Notes under the pieces: generated by a model
Databases searched by the model: none
What the model saw: the letters and a program-made list of their open reading frames with translations, nothing else
What the model was told of the DNA's origin: nothing
DNA from: Clostridiales bacterium
GTDB lineage: Bacteria > Bacillota > Clostridia > Oscillospirales > Oscillospiraceae
DNA length: 64,000 bases
Reading direction: 5' to 3'
Assembly: GCA_004557075.1 (NCBI GenBank)
Contig: SFEX01000001.1
Location: 1 to 64,000 of the forward strand
Made by a program: the position numbers and the translations under genes
In this document: positions 24,149 through 31,428 of the stretch, piece after piece
Layout of the letters: every line of letters begins with the position of its first letter
Position numbering within the stretch: position 1 is the first letter of the stretch

Positions 24149-25174
24149 TTAGAACTGCTCCAAGAAGCGGACGTCGTTTTCAAATATCAGACGCAGGTCG
24201 GAGATCTTAAAGCGGCGCATAGCAAGGCGCTCAAGACCCATACCAAATGCCCAGCCGGTGTATTCCTCGCTGTCGATGCCGCTCATTTCGAGCACCTTCG
24301 GGTGTATCATGCCTGCGCCGAGAACCTCGATCCAGCCCTCGCCCTTGCATGTCGGGCAGCCCTTGCCGCCGCATTTGTGGCACTGAACGTCCATCTCGCA
24401 GCTCGGCTCGGTGAAGGGGAAGTGATGCGGTCGGAAACGGGTAACTGTGCCTTTTCCGAAAAGCTGCTCCATGACAAGGTTCAGCGTGCCCTTGAGGTCT
24501 GCCATTGTGACGCCCTTGTCGATTACCATGCCCTCGACCTGGTGGAACATGGGTGAGTGGGTGGCGTCTACCTCGTCCTTGCGGTAAACTCTGCCGGGTG
24601 CAACGATGCGTATGGGCAGTTTCATGGTTTCCATTGCTCTTACCTGCATTGGGCTTGTCTGCGAGCGGAGCATGACACGGCTGTCCTCGTCAAAATAAAA
24701 CGTGTCCGACCAGTCGCGGGAGGGGTGTCCCTCCTCGGCGTTGAGCTTGTCAAAGTTATATGTTGCAAGCTCGACCTCCGGCCCGTCGAGCACGGTAAAG
24801 CCCATGCCCACGAATATATCCTTTATCTCGTCAAGCGCCATGTACATAGGATGCTTGTGGCCGAGCTTCAGCTCATCGCCGGGGATCGTGACGTCAACCG
24901 CCTCAAGCTTGAGCTTTGCTTCAAGCGCTGCGGCCTCAAGCCTTTTTTTCGATTCCTCGATGGAGCTTTCAAGCTCTGCCCTGAGCTGGTTTGCAAGCTG
25001 ACCCATTGCCGGTCTCTCCTCGGCGGAGAGCTTGCCCATCTGCTTGAGTATGGCTGTCAGCTCGCCCTTTTTACCGAGATATTTGATTCTGAGAGCTTCA
25101 AGATTCTCCAGACTGTCAGCGTCGGGAATAGCCTTGAGGGCGCTTTCTTTAAGCTCCTGCATAAGTGCTTTCAT
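24149..25174 (-). CDS. pheS: Phenylalanine-tRNA ligase alpha subunit
   Basis: The 341-residue catalytic subunit has an N-terminal coiled coil for tRNA (about 1-85) and a class II synthetase core. Motif 2 is in FRPHHFPFTEPSCEMD and motif 3 in GWAFGMGLERLAMRRF; GHPSRDWSDTFYF is also typical. A four-cysteine segment, CHKCGGKGCPTC (about 272-283), is seen in many bacterial homologues and may bind zinc. It forms an alpha2-beta2 enzyme with PheT. Expression is controlled by the T-box leader directly upstream. Confidence 0.97.
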   Translation of the reverse strand: MKALMQELKESALKAIPDADSLENLEALRIKYLGKKGELTAILKQMGKLSAEERPAMGQLANQLRAELESSIEESKKRLEAAALEAKLKLEAVDVTIPGDELKLGHKHPMYMALDEIKDIFVGMGFTVLDGPEVELATYNFDKLNAEEGHPSRDWSDTFYFDEDSRVMLRSQTSPMQVRAMETMKLPIRIVAPGRVYRKDEVDATHSPMFHQVEGMVIDKGVTMADLKGTLNLVMEQLFGKGTVTRFRPHHFPFTEPSCEMDVQCHKCGGKGCPTCKGEGWIEVLGAGMIHPKVLEMSGIDSEEYTGWAFGMGLERLAMRRFKISDLRLIFENDVRFLEQF

Positions 25175-25194
25175 TGTGTCTCTCCTTATTATAG

Positions 25195-25440
25195 ATTAGT
25201 ATTTTACTATAAAAAATATAGCCCTCCGCCCCAAAGGGACGAAAGACTGATCTTCCGCGGTACCACCCAAATTCGTGCTTCACGCGCTTTGTGGCTATAA
25301 CGTAGCCGCCGCCGGGGATTGGCCGGAGCTCACGGGCGAACTGAATACTTTCTCCACAGGCGGCTTGCAGCCGACGACCGCCATTCTCTGACTGGAAATT
25401 GCAGTATTATCTTCCCGATCATCGCAATAATATTTACTAT
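25195..25440 (-). ncRNA. T-box riboswitch (tRNA-Phe) of pheST
   Basis: On the minus strand the leader has the T-box sequence GGGTGGTACCGCGG (complement of 25257-25270), which pairs with the uncharged tRNA acceptor end. It is followed by a GC-rich terminator stem and T-run (complement of about 25208-25240). Stem I carries the usual AGAGAA and GGCGG elements, and the specifier TTC, a Phe codon, lies at the complement of 25343-25345. When tRNA-Phe is uncharged, the antiterminator forms and pheST is transcribed. Confidence 0.92.
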
Positions 25441-25480
25441 GATATTAAAGCCCACATTGAGAGAAAAGTCAAGAGAAAAT

Positions 25481-25509
25481 TTGACTAATGAAATGAGAAA
25501 GTCTATAAT
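25481..25509 (+). promoter_or_regulatory. Consensus promoter for the lipoprotein-alr operon
   Basis: TTGACT (25481-25486) and TATAAT (25504-25509) are separated by 17 bp. Transcription should start near 25516, 19 bp before the lipoprotein ATG. It is divergent from the T-box promoter. Confidence 0.85.
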
Positions 25510-25534
25510 ATAATGGATTGAGGAGAGGAAGTCC

Positions 25535-26080
25535 ATGATTAAAAAACTGCTTCCGCTAATGATAAGCCTTGTCCTGCTCTGCGGCTGCGCGGATACCGGC
25601 GAGGAGAGCTTCAATCAGTTTGTAGGAAATGTCTCGGAGGCCGAGAGCATCAGCTTCAACGCCGATGTGCGGGCAGAGTACAGCGATAAAACCGCTGAAT
25701 TTACGCTTCGCTATACGCAGAACGCTGACAGCGCCGATGTCGAGATAACCCAGCCTGAGACGGTTGCGGGAATAAAAGCGCATATAGCGGGCGACGCGCT
25801 GAGTCTTGAGTACGACGGCGCTATGCTCGATATCGGCTCGTTCGGAGATACGGCGCTCAGCCCAATGTCCGCGCTGCCGCTGCTTGTTCAGTCTGTGAGC
25901 GATGCGCATATCGACATCACATGGCGTGAGGACGATATGATAGCTGCAAGGCTCGTGCCGTCTGAGGATATGAATGTTACGCTGTGGCTGAGCGATGAGC
26001 TCGTGCCGCTCAACGCCGAGATAAGCTACAAGGAACAAACTGTTATATTTATTGAGATAAGCGATTGGGAAATTAACTGA
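25535..26080 (+). CDS. Putative lipoprotein
   Basis: The 181-residue protein starts with a lipoprotein signal: basic residues, a hydrophobic core and LLCGC, with the lipid-bearing Cys at about 18. The mature part is acidic and beta-rich (alternating segments such as AEFTLRYTQNADSADVEI), similar in outline to LolA-like or YhcN-like lipid-binding folds. I cannot name the family. The stop lies 1 bp before the alr ATG, so the two are co-expressed, and a role at the cell surface is likely. Confidence 0.75.
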   Translation: MIKKLLPLMISLVLLCGCADTGEESFNQFVGNVSEAESISFNADVRAEYSDKTAEFTLRYTQNADSADVEITQPETVAGIKAHIAGDALSLEYDGAMLDIGSFGDTALSPMSALPLLVQSVSDAHIDITWREDDMIAARLVPSEDMNVTLWLSDELVPLNAEISYKEQTVIFIEISDWEIN

Positions 26081-26081
26081 A

Positions 26082-27206
26082 ATGAATGATTTGCAAAAGA
26101 GAACATGGGCCGAAGTGAGCCTGAAAAACATAGAGCATAATTACCGCAGCATAAGGTGCGCGCTTCCGGAGGGGACAAAGTTCCTCGGCATAGTCAAGGC
26201 CGACGCGTATGGCCACGGCGCCATAGAGGTGGCAAAACGGCTTGAAAGGAGCGGTGCCGACTATCTTGCCATTGCCTGTCTTGACGAGGCGCTGGAGCTG
26301 AGACACAGCGGGGTCGCCATGCCCATACTGATACTCGGGCACACTCCGCCGGAGTATGTAAAGACACTGATTGACAATAAGCTTACTCAGACGGTGTCAT
26401 GCGAAGCCAAGGCGATAGAGTATTCCGAAGCGGCCGGAGCCTATGGCGGAACTCTGAAGATACACATTAAGCTCGACACAGGCATGTCGCGGCTGGGTTA
26501 TCTGTGCGACGGCAAGTATTTTGACGAGGGCGTCAGGAACGTCGTAAACACCTGCCGGATGCCTAATCTTGACGTCGAGGGTGTATACACGCATTTTGCC
26601 GTATCCGACTTTACTGACGCGGACAGCATGGAATACACGGAAAGGCAGTTTAAGCTCTTCTGCGACGTAATATCCGCTGCTGAGGACAGCGGCGTGCATT
26701 TTAAAATTCGCCACTGCGCCAACAGCGGAGCAGTAATAAACCATCCGGAAATGCTGCTGGATATGGTTCGCCCGGGACTGCTGCTTTACGGCTACGGAGA
26801 CGACGGAAAGCTCGGCTTGAGGCCCGCTATGCGCATGGTAAGCACCATCAGCACGATAAAATACTATGAGCCCGGCACCTGTATAAGCTACGGCAGACAC
26901 TATGTAACGGGCAAGAGGATGCGCATGGGAGTTGTCGCGGCAGGATACGCCGACGGGCTGCCGTGGGCGGCGGCAAATAAATGCAGCTTCTTTGCTGAGG
27001 GTGGCTTCGCGCCTCAGCGCGGCAACATATGCATGGATATGTGCATGATAGATTTAAACGATATCCCGCAGGCCGCAGTCGGAAGCGAGGTCGAGCTGTT
27101 TGGGGAGCGCGCCTCAATACTCGAGCTTGCGCGCGCGGCGGGTACGATACCGTACGAGCTTCTTTGCGCCGTGTCCAAGAGGGTTCCGAGAGTTTATATA
27201 CCCTGA
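26082..27206 (+). CDS. alr: Alanine racemase
   Basis: This 374-residue PLP enzyme interconverts L- and D-alanine for peptidoglycan. The PLP lysine is in VKADAYGHG (about residue 37) and the second catalytic Tyr in ISYGRHY (about 268). The beta-barrel region MSRLGY and the C-terminal domain GNICMDMCMIDL are present. Length is normal. The gene follows the lipoprotein gene by 1 bp. A mazF-like toxin gene follows, the same order as in many Firmicutes. Confidence 0.97.
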   Translation: MNDLQKRTWAEVSLKNIEHNYRSIRCALPEGTKFLGIVKADAYGHGAIEVAKRLERSGADYLAIACLDEALELRHSGVAMPILILGHTPPEYVKTLIDNKLTQTVSCEAKAIEYSEAAGAYGGTLKIHIKLDTGMSRLGYLCDGKYFDEGVRNVVNTCRMPNLDVEGVYTHFAVSDFTDADSMEYTERQFKLFCDVISAAEDSGVHFKIRHCANSGAVINHPEMLLDMVRPGLLLYGYGDDGKLGLRPAMRMVSTISTIKYYEPGTCISYGRHYVTGKRMRMGVVAAGYADGLPWAAANKCSFFAEGGFAPQRGNICMDMCMIDLNDIPQAAVGSEVELFGERASILELARAAGTIPYELLCAVSKRVPRVYIP

Positions 27207-27213
27207 TGTATAA

Positions 27214-27296
27214 AATTTAATTCACTGTGGGAGAATGTAATCAGCACACTACATAAGATGTAGCGGGCGACTATCATTCGGAGTGTGAATTAAATT
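27214..27296 (+). promoter_or_regulatory. Long-range stem enclosing the mazF ribosome site
   Basis: AATTTAATTCAC (27214-27225) pairs perfectly with GTGAATTAAATT (27285-27296). The 3' arm abuts GGAG (27280-27283), the presumed ribosome site, and covers the first two bases of the TTG start codon. The 59-bp loop holds a smaller hairpin around CACTACATAAGATGTAGCG. This could limit translation of the toxin. Confidence 0.5.
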
Positions 27297-27639
27297 GAGT
27301 ATAGTCAAACGTGGAGATATTTATTATGCAGACCTGAGCCCTGTCGTCGGCTCGGAGCAGGGCGGGATGCGCCCGGTACTGATCGTTCAGAACGACACCG
27401 GCAATAAGCACAGCCCAACGGTTATTGCCGCGGCCATAACGAGCCAGACCGGCAAAGCGCGCCTGCCCACCCACATCGAACTCAATGCACAGAGTGTCGG
27501 ATTGTCGAGAGACAGTGTGATACTTTTAGAGCAGATACGAACTATCGACAAATCGCGCCTGCGCGAACGCATGGGAAAGCTCGATGATAACACGATGACA
27601 AAGGTTGACAATGCGATAGCGGTCAGCTTCGGTCTGTAA
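27295..27639 (+). CDS. mazF: MazF/PemK-family endoribonuclease toxin
   Basis: The 114-residue protein matches MazF/NdoA: RGDIYYADLSPVVGSEQGGMRPVLIVQND at the start (with the catalytic Arg in GGMRPV), then AAITSQ (catalytic Thr/Ser region), VLLEQIRTIDKSRL and the C-terminal VDNAIAVSFGL. The Bacillus order is alr, the antitoxin gene ndoAI, then the toxin gene. Here only 88 bp separate alr and mazF, and no antitoxin frame fits. The TTG start (27295) has GGAG about 11 bp upstream. The antitoxin may be elsewhere or the control may be through the leader stem. Confidence 0.92.
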   Translation: MSIVKRGDIYYADLSPVVGSEQGGMRPVLIVQNDTGNKHSPTVIAAAITSQTGKARLPTHIELNAQSVGLSRDSVILLEQIRTIDKSRLRERMGKLDDNTMTKVDNAIAVSFGL

Positions 27640-27702
27640 ATTAAGAAGTAAACGCCCTGAGATAATTCTCGGGGCGTTTTGTATATAGGAGGACAGCACG
27701 GC

Positions 27703-28152
27703 ATGGATAAATATCCTGTCTACATAGACGGCAATGAACAAGGAGAGCTGCGGGTATACAAAGACGGCCTGATGACGGTGTTTGACGCTAAGGCCGAGAG
27801 AGCAGGCGGCATTGTCAAGCTGCATGTATTCGGTGCAGAGAAAAATGCCTATCTTGGAACGATGCAGCCGCAGGGCGGGGGACTGAGACTTGTCAGACGG
27901 ATAAGCCGTGCGGGGATGAAAAGCTTCCCGGAGAAAATCGAATATGCGGCCGACCGGATAATCAAGGCACAGGCGAGCGAGCGGGAGAATGATATTTTAT
28001 GGCGGCGCGGCACAAAAGGCTGCCTTGTAGCTTTTTATGGTGGTAAAAAGCTGATCGCAATTCCGGCCGATGGCGCGAGACTCAGAACAGGCCGCGAGCT
28101 GCTGCGCATGATCGAGGGCAGGGAATATATGATTTTCCCGGGAAAAATGTAA
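27703..28152 (+). CDS. Hypothetical 149-residue protein
   Basis: I do not recognise this protein. It begins with a beta-rich stretch (DKYPVYIDGNEQGELRVYKDGLMTVFDA) that looks like a small repeat with a turn at each Gly, and continues with a basic segment rich in Arg (RLVRRISRAGMKSFPEK). No signal peptide is present. GGAGGA lies about 9 bp before the ATG at 27703. It lies between mazF and the nucleoside phosphorylase gene on the same strand. Confidence 0.7.
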   Translation: MDKYPVYIDGNEQGELRVYKDGLMTVFDAKAERAGGIVKLHVFGAEKNAYLGTMQPQGGGLRLVRRISRAGMKSFPEKIEYAADRIIKAQASERENDILWRRGTKGCLVAFYGGKKLIAIPADGARLRTGRELLRMIEGREYMIFPGKM

Positions 28153-28220
28153 TATGTGTGGAAATTACTGCACAGATGTGATAAAATAATATCACTCATT
28201 TTTTCAGGAGGCGCTTTAAA

Positions 28221-29525
28221 ATGCTGATGACTGATATAATAGTTAAAAAGCGCGACGGCTTGAAGCTCAGCGCGGAAGAAATAAAGTTTTTCGTTGACGG
28301 GTATACTGCCGGAGATATCCCCGACTATCAAATGTCGGCTCTGCTGATGGCAATTCTGCTGCGGGGCATGGATATGGAGGAGACGCATGCGCTTACTATG
28401 GCAATGATGAACTCGGGCGAGACGCTTGACCTGAGCGGCATAAAGGGCGTCAAGGCGGATAAACACTCCACCGGCGGCGTTGGCGATAAAACCTCCATGA
28501 TACTCTGCCCGATGGTTGCGGCTCAGGGCGTGAAAATCGCAAAAATGTCCGGACGCGGCCTTGGTCACACAGGCGGTACGATAGATAAGCTCGAGAGCTT
28601 CCCGGGCTTCAATACGGGCATCTCCGAGGAGACGTTCATGGCAAACGTCAATAACTTCGGCATCGCCATTGCCGGTCAGACCGCCGATCTCGACCCGGCC
28701 GACAAGAAGATGTACGCTCTGCGCGATGTTACAGGCACCGTTCCCAGCATCCCGCTTATCGTAAGCTCCATTATGTCCAAGAAGCTTGCGGCGGGAGCGG
28801 ACGTTATCGTGCTCGATGTTAAGAGCGGGAGCGGCTCGTTCATGAAAACCGAGGAGGACGCGCGCGCGCTTGCTGAGAATCTCACGGCGGTCGGAAAAAT
28901 GGCGGGCAAAAGGACCATTGCCGTCATCACCGACATGGACGAACCTCTTGGAAATGCGATAGGCAATGCTCTTGAAGTCAAGGAGGCAATTGAGGTTCTG
29001 CGCGGAGAGAAGAAAGGCGAGCTGCTTGAGCTGTGTCTTGCCCTCGGTGCGTGCATACTGACTGAGGCAGGCATAGCAGAAAACGACGACGCGGCAAGAG
29101 AAATGCTCATACGCGGAATAGAGGATGGCACGGCCTTAAACAAGCTCGCTCAGCTAGTGGAGGGGCAGGAGGGTGATAAAAACGCTGTGTTCAACACGGA
29201 TATGCTCCCCAAAGCGCCGGTACAGTATGAGGCGATATCAAGCGAATCGGGCTATGTAAAGCATATTTCTGCGGCAGACGTCGGACTTGTTTCAATGCAT
29301 CTCGGCGGCGGCAGAGCCACTAAGGAGAGCGAAATTGACCTGTCTGTCGGCCTGATACTGAATAAAAAAGTCGGCGACAGAGTTGAGATAGGGGAGAGCC
29401 TTGGCACTATCCACGCAACTACCGCCGAAAAAGCAGAGCAGGCGGCAGAGCTGCTGCGCGGCTGCTATACTATAGTTCCCGAGCCAGTGAAAAAGCCGGC
29501 TTTCATAAAGGGTATAGTCAGATAA
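28221..29525 (+). CDS. pdp: Pyrimidine-nucleoside phosphorylase
   Basis: The 434-residue enzyme splits pyrimidine (deoxy)nucleosides with phosphate. The family signature SGRGLGHTGGTIDKLESF is present (about 113-130), preceded by KADKHSTGGVGDKTS, the phosphate-binding loop. Length and the C-terminal alpha/beta lid (VGDRVEIGESLGTIHA) match Pdp more than the longer archaeal type. GGAGG lies about 12 bp before the first ATG and 18 bp before an alternative ATG at 28227. Confidence 0.95.
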   Translation: MLMTDIIVKKRDGLKLSAEEIKFFVDGYTAGDIPDYQMSALLMAILLRGMDMEETHALTMAMMNSGETLDLSGIKGVKADKHSTGGVGDKTSMILCPMVAAQGVKIAKMSGRGLGHTGGTIDKLESFPGFNTGISEETFMANVNNFGIAIAGQTADLDPADKKMYALRDVTGTVPSIPLIVSSIMSKKLAAGADVIVLDVKSGSGSFMKTEEDARALAENLTAVGKMAGKRTIAVITDMDEPLGNAIGNALEVKEAIEVLRGEKKGELLELCLALGACILTEAGIAENDDAAREMLIRGIEDGTALNKLAQLVEGQEGDKNAVFNTDMLPKAPVQYEAISSESGYVKHISAADVGLVSMHLGGGRATKESEIDLSVGLILNKKVGDRVEIGESLGTIHATTAEKAEQAAELLRGCYTIVPEPVKKPAFIKGIVR

Positions 29526-29529
29526 ATAT

Positions 29530-30660
29530 ATGAAATTGCGAAATTTCATACTGCATTTGCTCTGCATAGTGGCCGTAACTACGTTCGTGATAGCAAATAA
29601 TATTCCGGACAATGAGCAGAACACAAGCGACTATAAAACTACCATATCCGATGTGAAGTTCAAGGACTCAAAATGTATAACCTTCAACACCTGCGAGGGT
29701 GAAGCCTTCTATATTCTTTACGATGATTCAGTTAAAAATACGGAAGCAGCGGAGAGAACATTTGAGTATCTGAGCGATAACGACATCGAGGTTCAGGTTT
29801 TTGTCACCGATAAAATCAGCTCTTTGCTGTCGATAGAGAGTTATACACGCCAAGAGGTCATTGAAATCAGGGATGATCAGACGGTTTATTTTTCCATGGA
29901 CGATCATGTTGCAGGTCAAAAAATGGACTTGGTAGTTTTCGGCTCAATACTGCTGATATGGATTTTCTTCTTTGCCGCCTACTGCGTAGCCATGCTTCGG
30001 TGCGACGGCGGCTTTGAAAAGGAAAAGAAAAAGAAAATCAAGGCACAGGTAAAGCGGGTAAACAAAATAAAAAAGCGATTTACGCCCGATGAAATGGAAG
30101 AAACGCTAAAACAGAAAGAATTAGAAAGAGATTTAAATAAAACTCATGTTGTTTTAAAAATCTCTAAAGCTTACATAGTCATTTTTGCCATTGGCATAGT
30201 GTTTTTTGGCGCTATGTTGGCAGGCGGGCTTTGGGCAGCAAACGGTAATTACGATACAGAAACATTGATTTGTTCAGCGTTTTTTGGAGTGTTTGTGTTA
30301 TTTTGCTTCTATGGTATTTTGGAGGTGCTTGTCTCAAGGATAGACATTTATCATCATGAAAACTTCTTTCTTTTCAGAAACGCTTTTTTCAGGACATACA
30401 AAATATTTTATAGTGACTGTGTGAGCTATAAACCGGGTTATAACCTTTTTGCACTGAAAACCAATAACAGAACGTTTTACCTTGCCAATGAATATGAAAA
30501 AATGGATCTCTTAATGTCCAAGCTCAGCAATCACAAAGTAAAGAGAATTCCAAAGTCCAAACCCAAGCTTACCAAGCGGCAAGTATCATATATTTCATTC
30601 GGTATAGTTGGTCTGCTTTTTTGCGGATTAATAGTGGGAAAACTCTTTTTTGACTGGTAA
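29530..30660 (+). CDS. Hypothetical membrane protein with PH-like tail
   Basis: The 376-residue protein starts with an uncleaved or signal-like hydrophobic segment (5-22) and an exported domain of about 110 residues. A membrane helix (about 135-155) and a very basic cytoplasmic stretch (KEKKKKIKAQVKRVNKIKKRF) follow. Two more helices (about 215-235 and 245-265) lead into a domain resembling a bacterial PH fold (RIDIYHHENFFLFRNAFFRTYKIFYSD). A last helix lies near 355-373. The family is not known to me. AT content is higher than in its neighbours. Confidence 0.65.
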   Translation: MKLRNFILHLLCIVAVTTFVIANNIPDNEQNTSDYKTTISDVKFKDSKCITFNTCEGEAFYILYDDSVKNTEAAERTFEYLSDNDIEVQVFVTDKISSLLSIESYTRQEVIEIRDDQTVYFSMDDHVAGQKMDLVVFGSILLIWIFFFAAYCVAMLRCDGGFEKEKKKKIKAQVKRVNKIKKRFTPDEMEETLKQKELERDLNKTHVVLKISKAYIVIFAIGIVFFGAMLAGGLWAANGNYDTETLICSAFFGVFVLFCFYGILEVLVSRIDIYHHENFFLFRNAFFRTYKIFYSDCVSYKPGYNLFALKTNNRTFYLANEYEKMDLLMSKLSNHKVKRIPKSKPKLTKRQVSYISFGIVGLLFCGLIVGKLFFDW

Positions 30661-30667
30661 TATAACA

Positions 30668-30702
30668 AAGACCGGCAGCATATCAAATGCTGCCGGTCTT
30701 TT
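30668..30702 (+). terminator. Terminator between convergent genes
   Basis: AAGACCGGCAGCA pairs with TGCTGCCGGTCTT around seven bases, followed by TTGC. It follows the PH-tail membrane gene by 8 bp. Confidence 0.8.
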
Positions 30703-30717
30703 GCAATGTTCAATTTA

Positions 30718-31083
30718 TCAAACCCATGCTAAGACAATATGGACGATGACTGCTGCGGTCATCAGCAGGGAATACCAGCGGTGCCAGTACATTTTCTTTT
30801 TCATGTCCTTTGTCAAATGGCAGGCGGTTATCAGAACGACACTGATAATAAATGCCGCAAAGCCCGCGATGGTAAGCGCGGCGGAATTTGCACTGATAAG
30901 CGAAAAGCCCGTTATCATATGTACGATCGCCGCAAGGAAAAACAGTCCGCTCGCAGCCTCGTGCAGCTTCATAAGAAATGCGTTGATTTTAAAAAGATGC
31001 AGCTTGCGCAGCGGGTATTTGACGACCAGAAGCACAAAGCTGACGAGAGCTATTATTCCTGTTATGGTGTGAACTAAGCTCAT
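30718..31083 (-). CDS. Small four-helix membrane protein, cytochrome b-like
   Basis: The 121-residue protein has four hydrophobic helices (about 3-20, 42-60, 66-88 and 103-120). Histidines recur at matching places near the helix ends: His5, His40, His55, His88, His100 and His117. This pattern resembles small di-heme cytochrome b561- or ferric-reductase-like proteins. The similarity is by pattern only, and I cannot name the family. It precedes a small tail-anchored protein gene on the opposite side (transcribed towards it). Confidence 0.55.
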   Translation of the reverse strand: MSLVHTITGIIALVSFVLLVVKYPLRKLHLFKINAFLMKLHEAASGLFFLAAIVHMITGFSLISANSAALTIAGFAAFIISVVLITACHLTKDMKKKMYWHRWYSLLMTAAVIVHIVLAWV

Positions 31084-31113
31084 AGTGCTCCCCCCCTTAA
31101 AAGTGAAGATGTT

Positions 31114-31377
31114 TTATCCTATAAAAGCAATGACGACAGCAACACACGCGCTGAGAATGCCGAAGGCGATCTCGCCCGCCCAGAGCTTTCGGAGCTGATC
31201 CTCGCTGACGGTAAACGTCGGAGCGCTCGGCGCTGCCTCAGCCTGCTCTGCATATCCGTCAAGATCGCCGTTTTCAAGCTCATCGAGAACATCGCTCGCA
31301 TCATCGGCAGGCGCGGCTTCCTCAGCCCCGCTATTCTTTGCCGAGGGTATTTTGATTTTGGGTATTTTAAAATTCAT
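31114..31377 (-). CDS. Small acidic tail-anchored protein
   Basis: The 87-residue protein starts with MNFKIPKIKIPSAK, continues with an Ala/Glu/Asp-rich disordered region (residues 17-50), and ends with a single membrane helix (about 66-86: AGEIAFGILSACVAVVIAF). The hydrophobic segment at the end points to a tail anchor. It follows the EF-G paralogue's divergent side and lies 30 bp from the b-like protein gene in the same direction, so both may be membrane partners. Confidence 0.6.
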   Translation of the reverse strand: MNFKIPKIKIPSAKNSGAEEAAPADDASDVLDELENGDLDGYAEQAEAAPSAPTFTVSEDQLRKLWAGEIAFGILSACVAVVIAFIG

Positions 31378-31428
31378 AATGACTAATTTACGAAAGCGGT
31401 GGGCAGGAAGCCCACCGCCTATTTTTAT

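Noticed and set aside
27207..27294. MazE-type antitoxin gene between alr and mazF
   Set aside because: The 88 bp hold no frame of suitable length or sequence.
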